Part shown: positions 58,201-64,000 of the stretch, in pieces
How the letters are laid out: every line of letters begins with the position of its first letter
How positions within the stretch are numbered: the first letter of the stretch is position 1
Assembly: GCF_900496995.4 (NCBI RefSeq)
Contig: NC_044027.1
Span: 14,284,743-14,348,742, forward strand
Length of the DNA stretch: 64,000 nucleotides
Direction: 5' to 3'
DNA from: Aquila chrysaetos chrysaetos
Lineage: Eukaryota > Chordata > Aves > Accipitriformes > Accipitridae
Notes under the pieces: model-generated
What the model was told of the DNA's origin: nothing
What the model saw: only the letters and a program-made list of their open reading frames with translations
Database searches by the model: none
Position numbers and translations under genes: made by a program

Positions 58201-58492
58201 GGGTGTGTTTCTTTTTAAATGGCAAATCTGCCTTCCGCTGGCACTCTGTTATGTGGTTAATCCTGTTGGGCCTGATCTGATCGGACTGGCGCTGGAGCGA
58301 ACCAAGCGGAGCTGAATATCGGTGTGGGAGATCCGATCTCTGCTGGGAGGGCAGTGTGGCCCTGGGGCTGGCTGACACCCCCTGCCCCAGAGCCTGCTGC
58401 TCTATCTGCCTGCCAAAGCCACAGGCTCAGCCCTGGGTTTCGGTGATCCTACCTGCGCTGGGAAGGGCTTTGTCTGTTTTTTCCACTTAATC

Positions 58493-58516
58493 AAAAAAAA
58501 AAAAAAAAAAAAAAAA
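58493..58516. repeat. Poly(A) tract, A24
   Basis: A24 followed by interrupted A runs to 58529. No processed gene body recognised to its left. Confidence 0.95.
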
Positions 58517-58529
58517 GAAAAGAAAAAAA

Positions 58530-60885
58530 GGGAAAGGGTTTGCTGTCATGTTGGTTCCATAAATGTGTTTTTTAAGCTGTTTCAACTGTGTCTGGAGACT
58601 GCTCGGACCGAGCTGATTTCCAAGTGGGGTGGCACAGCCCTGCCCAGGGCATTTTGTGTACATTCACATGGGTTGAAGTAACACCTGGTTGCTGTTTTTT
58701 CAGAGGTGAGGTGTGCTGGTACCTGCTCTGGAGGTGATGTGCCACCTCCTCCTGTCCCAGCTCTTGGGGACCGATGTGCTGGCTGTGCAGAGCAGAGCCC
58801 ACATCTCTCTGGGGGGAGAGATCAAGAGATCACGAGATCAAGAGAAACCAGGCTAAGAAAGGCGCTGAGGAGAGCTGGGACAGCTGGGCTTTCCTTGGGC
58901 ACCTAAGGCTGTCAACTGGCTCTCGACTGGTGCAAGCACCCATGTGCAAAGTCCTGCCTTTGAGTCACAGGGGGATTCACACCGACAGACCTCAGAGCAA
59001 AACCTCACCCTGAGGGATTTCTCCTCTGCCGATCCTGATGAGAAACCCTCCTTGCCGCCACGATTTTAAGCGCTGCGAACGGAGGGGCTCAAAGTGCCCG
59101 CTCCCTGGGGTGCAGGATAAACCTTGCCAGGCTGTGGCTGTCCCTGGGTCCCCCACGGGACCCTGTTGAGACCATCTTCTAGGGCATGGGTCTGGGAGCG
59201 GAGGGGTACCTCGGGCACCGGGGAGGGCTCCGCATCGCCTGGGGCTGTGCTGGCTGCTGGGAGCGTTGATGGCTTTTGGCCAGGGGTGAGGATCGTCCCC
59301 TGCCTCCCTGTTGGGCCATGGGAAGGGGAAGAGGAGGGCTACATTCCCAGGGATTTTTTAGGGTATTGCTGGGATTTCTTTTTAGGGAGGGAGCGATGGA
59401 GCCTTCGGATGCTTGGCCTTAGGGTGGATTCCTTTCTCCCGCTGCCTCCAGGCTATTGAGGAGCCTCTTGGCTGTAGCGGGGAAGGGGTTAAGTCTTCCT
59501 CGCTGGCCTGGGAGCTGCTGCTGGCTGCTGCGTTCCCCTTCCGGGGCTGCTGGGTCTGAGGTTTGTTGGTATGTGTGCAATGCGGCGCCGGCCGGCCGAG
59601 AGCACCCAGCCCTTGCCCGAGCTCTTCGAGAGCCTTCCCGGCACGGCCTCCCCTCCCCTGGCTCGTTCCTTCAGTGCTGAGTGATGGGGCTGGGGTTCAG
59701 GGACCCGCTGGGAGAGCAAAACCAGGGGCTGGAGGAGACCGGTCGGAAAAGAGTCGAGCTGCAAAACAGTGGCCCGAGCTCCACCAAGACGCTCTTGCAC
59801 AGGGGAGCGTCTCCAGACACGTCCTTGTGCCGGCCCAAGGTTTTGTAGCTTGTCTGTGCTCACGTCTTTGCCTTCACAATGCCACGGGCTGGGGATGGGA
59901 GGGTGGCAAAGGGCTTTGGCTGCTCCCATGGGGTTAGACCTGGCGGGGAGCTGTGTTTTGGGCAGGCTTTCGCTTCCCGGGGCAGGGGAGAGGGTTTAGT
60001 GCAGACGCAGGCAGGAGCTGGAAAATTGCAGCAACAGCAGTAGTATTCAAGCCGAAACATAGTGAGAAGCCTTGGAGGGAGATGCAGACTTGGAGGGAGA
60101 TGCAGATTGCCTGGAGTTCTCTCTGCAACAAGAATTTATGTCCCTTATATAACTAGGGAAAAGCAAACAAAGAAACTTGTCTCCAAGTGGGAACATGGTG
60201 TCACTGGGAGAAATCCCGCAGCAAGAGCGAGACCTCCGATTCATTCTCAGGGCTGTTAACTCTTTGGCAGAAGGGCAATGCTTTTATTGCTAATTTTTCA
60301 GATAAATGACTCTTGAATATTCCTGAAGAATTGTGCATGGGGTTTGCCTAATTTAGGGAAATGGCAGGAATAATTTTTTTGCTCTGGAGCTTTTTGGGGT
60401 TCGGTGGGGCTTCTTCTGCCCAGGGCAGGGATTGCTGCTGGCTTTGCCGTGCTCCCCCCACGCTCTCCCACCAGCCAAAACGTTTGCTGTCGCTGAAGGA
60501 CTGTGCTTTGCCTTTGATCTTCTACAGCACTGCCATTGACATTGGCAGGAACCATCTTGCAGACCAAGGCTGTTATATGGTGCTAATTTTGTAGTCTCAG
60601 ATAACGGAGCCTCTCTAAAAATGTCATTTGGGGCCATTTGCGGGGTGAGTTTGACGTCGCTGACTACTGCTGGGATGCGTGTCCTGCGGGAGGACCTAGC
60701 ACACGCGGGAGGTGTCAGGCTGTGTCGCTGGGGAAGCTTGTGGACAAGTTTCTCAGCAAAAGAATTTCCATTTTTCTACTGTCTCTTAAACTACCCCAAA
60801 CTGACAAATGAAGTCCTTGGCCCTTGGTTGCTCCAGGCTGTCAGGCCGATGCCAAAATAAGATCAGTCAAAAAGGGAATAAATGT
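58530..60885. other. Intergenic, GC-rich, no gene recognised
   Basis: CpG-moderate around 59560-59700 but not a clear island. Includes the short GAGATCA direct repeat (58818-58848) and an 18-bp tandem duplication (60071-60106). Confidence 0.4.
60071..60106. repeat. Perfect 18-bp tandem duplication
   Basis: CTTGGAGGGAGATGCAGA occurs twice in immediate succession without mismatch, indicating a recent event. Confidence 0.95.
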
Positions 60886-60889
60886 GTGT

Positions 60890-61140
60890 GGGGGGGGTGG
60901 TTTTGGATTATGGCTACACCATAACTTTCTGATTAACTCAAATTAAGTTAAAAAAGGAAATTGATTTAACCAAGGGAGGCGTTTAGGATGCCAGTGGCAA
61001 TAGACTTGATTGTGTTTTTTTTTCTTTCACTGCACAGGCAATTTTCAAATTAATCTCCTTTGATATGAGCCTAATATCAACACAATCACTAATATATTTA
61101 TACTTGCCCAATGACAGCTATTCAATAAGTTGTTTTTCTG
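60890..61140. promoter_or_regulatory. AT-rich candidate conserved element
   Basis: Contains TTTCTGATTAACTCAAATTAAG, GGAAATTGATTTAACC, TTTTCAAATTAATCTCC and CACTAATATATTTATAC. No open frame. Dense homeodomain-type cores. Confidence 0.38.
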
Positions 61141-62515
61141 TTGTTTTGTCGAACTCCACTTTCCTTTGCCTTCATGTTTCTCTGGCAAGGCAGGGGGCCA
61201 GTTTCTGGATGGAAATCCCCGGGTTCCCTCTTTGAGATTCTCACCACTGCCCTTTCACGAAGGCATTGCTGTTGCAAAAAAATACAATCAGAATATAATT
61301 AACCACCCAAAATGTTTCTGAACTGTCACTTGCTATTGGGAACGGGGCCACTCTTGTACAGGGCGCTGTAGAAACACTCGTGTGCAGATGAACCAACCCT
61401 CCCCAGATTATTTGTGTCTGTAAATCCCCAGCAGCTGAGGCAGAGGGGTGGGATTGCGCGTACAAGCAAGCCAACAGCTCAGCTGGTGCATGTTGCCACT
61501 GTAGTCTTTCTTTTTATTTTCCCTTTCTTTAGGGGAATGGGGCCTCCATGATCCAGTCTGTGCATGTGTGCGTACGTGTCTCTCTTTCTCTCTCCATTTG
61601 TTCCCGCCTCCCCCTGTTTTTTACCCAGCGACGAGTTTCAATTATGTTTGGCTGAAGGATAGAGCTCTCGTATGGCTCCCGCAAGTCTTGTGAAAATGGG
61701 TGGGTGGGTAAAAAGGAGAGAGTCAAGCGCTCGATAGCTGCATGGGAACTCAACCCTTACGAGACACCAGAGAACCCACATTGGAAAGGGTACTGGGAAG
61801 CCCGTTTCGTTCGCCTTCCCACCCTGAGACTGCTTTGTTTGGAGGGGCTGGAGGGTGGCAGAGAAGCAGAAGACTGTTAAACGCTGCCTCGCTACCCCGG
61901 GCTTGGTGGACATGGAAGAAGTGATTTTTCTGGGGGTCGGTGGGGAAGGTCTGCCGAAAGCCAGGCAGATGCTGGCAGCATGTTGCCCCTTCGTGTCCTT
62001 TGGGCTATAGGTGCAAAGGCAGGCGGGGATGAGTCAGCCACACTGAAGCAGGCAGTTAGATTAGATCTGGCCATAGCAGGGGATAGCTGGAGAGGGGAGG
62101 AGGAGGGAGGCTCCAGACAGCATTTCCCACAGGAGCAGAGGGGCCAAACCCTGCTGGGCAGTAAGGTTCAGTCAGCAGGAGGTGGTGCCTGCACTAACAG
62201 GACAAGATGCTTGAGGAGGTATGTCCAGCTGTCTGTCTGCAGCCTCGGGACCTTCAGGGATGGACAACAAAGCCTGGCAAGCTCCAGGCTCTGCAGAAGG
62301 GACCATTGCAGGGAGAAGCTGGGAGGATGTGATGCAAAGCAGCAGCAGCTGCTGATGCATCCTGGTGTCCCTCCTTGCAGGACCTTTACTCTTTGCTGGC
62401 TTGGAGTGTACCAAGGTGTCCACGCTGGACCCCATCCTCGCCATTCCTGCCTGGTCCTGGACCTATCTGCTGTCCACCTTCACTCTCCACATGCACCTAC
62501 TGGTTTTTAGTGCTG
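61141..62515. other. Intergenic, no gene recognised
   Basis: A 176-codon plus frame (61980-62510) lacks a family signature. An acceptor-like GTCCCTCCTTGCAG ends near 62380 without a matching donor. Confidence 0.35.
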
Positions 62516-62519
62516 TGGT

Positions 62520-62890
62520 GGGGAAGTGAAACCTGACACAAGTAAATATGTTGACAGCCTGTTTTCAGCTGGCAGGGAATGTAAATTATCTCATTTGAAC
62601 AAGGCTAACGCAGAATCAAGCCGTTGGTCCCAAATATCCCTTATAAGTGCAGATGAGAAATATTCATGGCATCTTCACTCCCAGAATATTGCTTTTATCT
62701 TTGTGGTTCCTTGAGTGGCAATATAAAAGTTACTGATTTTGCACTTTTTATGCATCTGAACCTGCAGACTTTGAAATCAGTAGGTTTGCCTGCGTGATTT
62801 GCCTCGTTAGATCCGTAGGCACCTAGGAATGATCTACTCCATAAGCTTGACTGTACTTACTTGTTGTCTTGAGTATAATATCCTATCTTG
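62520..62890. promoter_or_regulatory. AT-rich candidate conserved element
   Basis: Contains AGTAAATATGTTGACAG, GAATGTAAATTATCTCATTTG, GAGAAATATTCATGGC and GCAATATAAAAGTTACTG. No open frame. Confidence 0.35.
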
Positions 62891-64000
62891 GGAATGTCCT
62901 TAACCAGGGCATTGGGACAAGTGGAGGTGAGGTTGGGTTGGGTCTTTCCAGGGCAAGATAGAACCTGACCAGAGGAGATTCTTGTGTGTGCAATGCTGTT
63001 GTTGTGACCCATGTGGTGCAGTCAGCCAGCATGTGGTAGGGTGGATGCAAAGCTCCATGAGGCCAGCAAAGGGACTCCCCAAAACTTTGGACCAAAGCCA
63101 TTTTGGGAAGTCACACTCTCCATGCTCATTGCCTTGCTTTCTGGAGCTCACCGAAACTGGGATCACACCCAGGGCCAAAGCAGGACGTGCCACTTTGTAC
63201 TCACTGTTCACTCGGTGAAGGTACTGGGATGCAGAGGTTGGGCTTCTTCAGCACATCCAGTTGTCTCTTATTTCTTCCGTGGAGCCCAGCTCAGGCTACT
63301 TCAGGGAGGTCTCTGTGCTGCCCTCACCTGAGGGCTTGGTCGATGTGAGAATATCTTCCTCCAGCTCAAGCAGGGAGCCAGCCACAAGGTTGGCTGGGGA
63401 TGGGGGTCCCACCAGTTCTCCTTGCCTTGGTGGTGGTGGGAAGAGGACCAAAGGCACCAGCCTGCCCTGCTGAAACCAGGGCATGGGCAGCAGCTGGAGG
63501 TGGAAACTCCCACTGGGGTCTCACCCTCCTACGCGACAGCCTTTGCACGGCAGGTCTTTGTGAGCGAAGGCAGAAGGTCAGATTGTCTCAAAACCTTGAC
63601 CGTGTTTGCAAGTGGATGTCTCTCTGGCTTTGCTTTTCACTCCGTAACAGGTTTTTCCCTTTAAGAACGCAGAAGATTGATTCCCTTGCAGGGCGCATCG
63701 CCGAGGCGAGCCATGTCCAAATGGTTTGCACGTCTGCATTTTTTACTGCTCTCGTTTAATATGTATGCAAATGCAGTCTCTCCTGTCCTCACTCTCTGTG
63801 TGGGTTTGCACAGTCAGGAGCACATTCCCATTACCGCTGCCCATCTCCTGCTCCGCTCTGCATTTGAGGAGACTGCCTTTGAAACGCTGATAGATGGAGG
63901 TGCAAGGGAAAAAGAGAGAAATGACGGATTTTCGTAATTTCTTTGCTGGGGAGGGTGGAGGAGTTGGGAAACCAGACGAAGGATGTTTAAATATATGCAA
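62891..64000. other. Intergenic to right edge, with octamer-bearing patch
   Basis: An enhancer-like patch at 63690-63945 contains an exact ATGCAAAT octamer (63765-63772) and TCGTTTAATATG. The rest is ordinary intergenic sequence. Confidence 0.35.

Noticed and set aside
58493-58529. Poly(A) tail of a processed pseudogene
   Set aside because: No gene-like body or target-site duplication upstream; treated as a simple repeat.

Overview
This is a vertebrate nuclear window, most likely from a bird. It is GC-rich, with CpG islands, a polyadenylation-type mRNA architecture, many poly(A) and poly(G) homopolymers, and very little recognisable interspersed repeat. A crocodilian or other reptile cannot be excluded from sequence alone. 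There is no operon structure, phage, plasmid or CRISPR content.

The only protein-coding gene I can name with confidence is IER5L (immediate early response 5-like), on the minus strand. It is a single uninterrupted exon of 327 codons (8768-9751). It has a TATA-box promoter inside a large CpG island, a C-tract-rich 5' leader with two short uORFs, and an AU/poly(U)-rich 3' UTR that probably ends near 7355.

Layout: 1-6100 is non-coding left flank with one well-bounded candidate non-coding exon (2374-2750) and two AT-rich patches that look like conserved elements. 6130-7340 is a CpG island with a strong CTCF-type and a YY1-type motif. 7355-10430 is IER5L and its promoter. From the same island a plus-strand divergent transcript is suggested by splice donors at 10607 and 11442. 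10.7-64 kb is a gene-poor tract holding a ZNF143-type inverted motif pair (about 17.85 kb), a possible spliced exon with a 55-codon ORF (21993-22236), tandem minus-strand poly(A) signals (about 30.6 kb), a second CpG island with an SRF-type CArG box (37.8-38.9 kb), a sharply bounded 59-nt exon candidate (42678-42736), a few degraded LINE and MIR-like relics, and a series of AT-rich candidate conserved elements, densest from 48.7 kb to the right end.

Reading it as a whole: one immediate-early gene sits beside a large regulatory desert. In mammals IER5L lies in the 9q34-type region with PTPA on one side and NTMT1/PRRX2 further off on the other (from memory). I found no new enzymatic or defence system. 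The items most worth following are the non-coding RNA candidates, the ZNF143 pair, the CTCF/CpG island and the IER5L leader.
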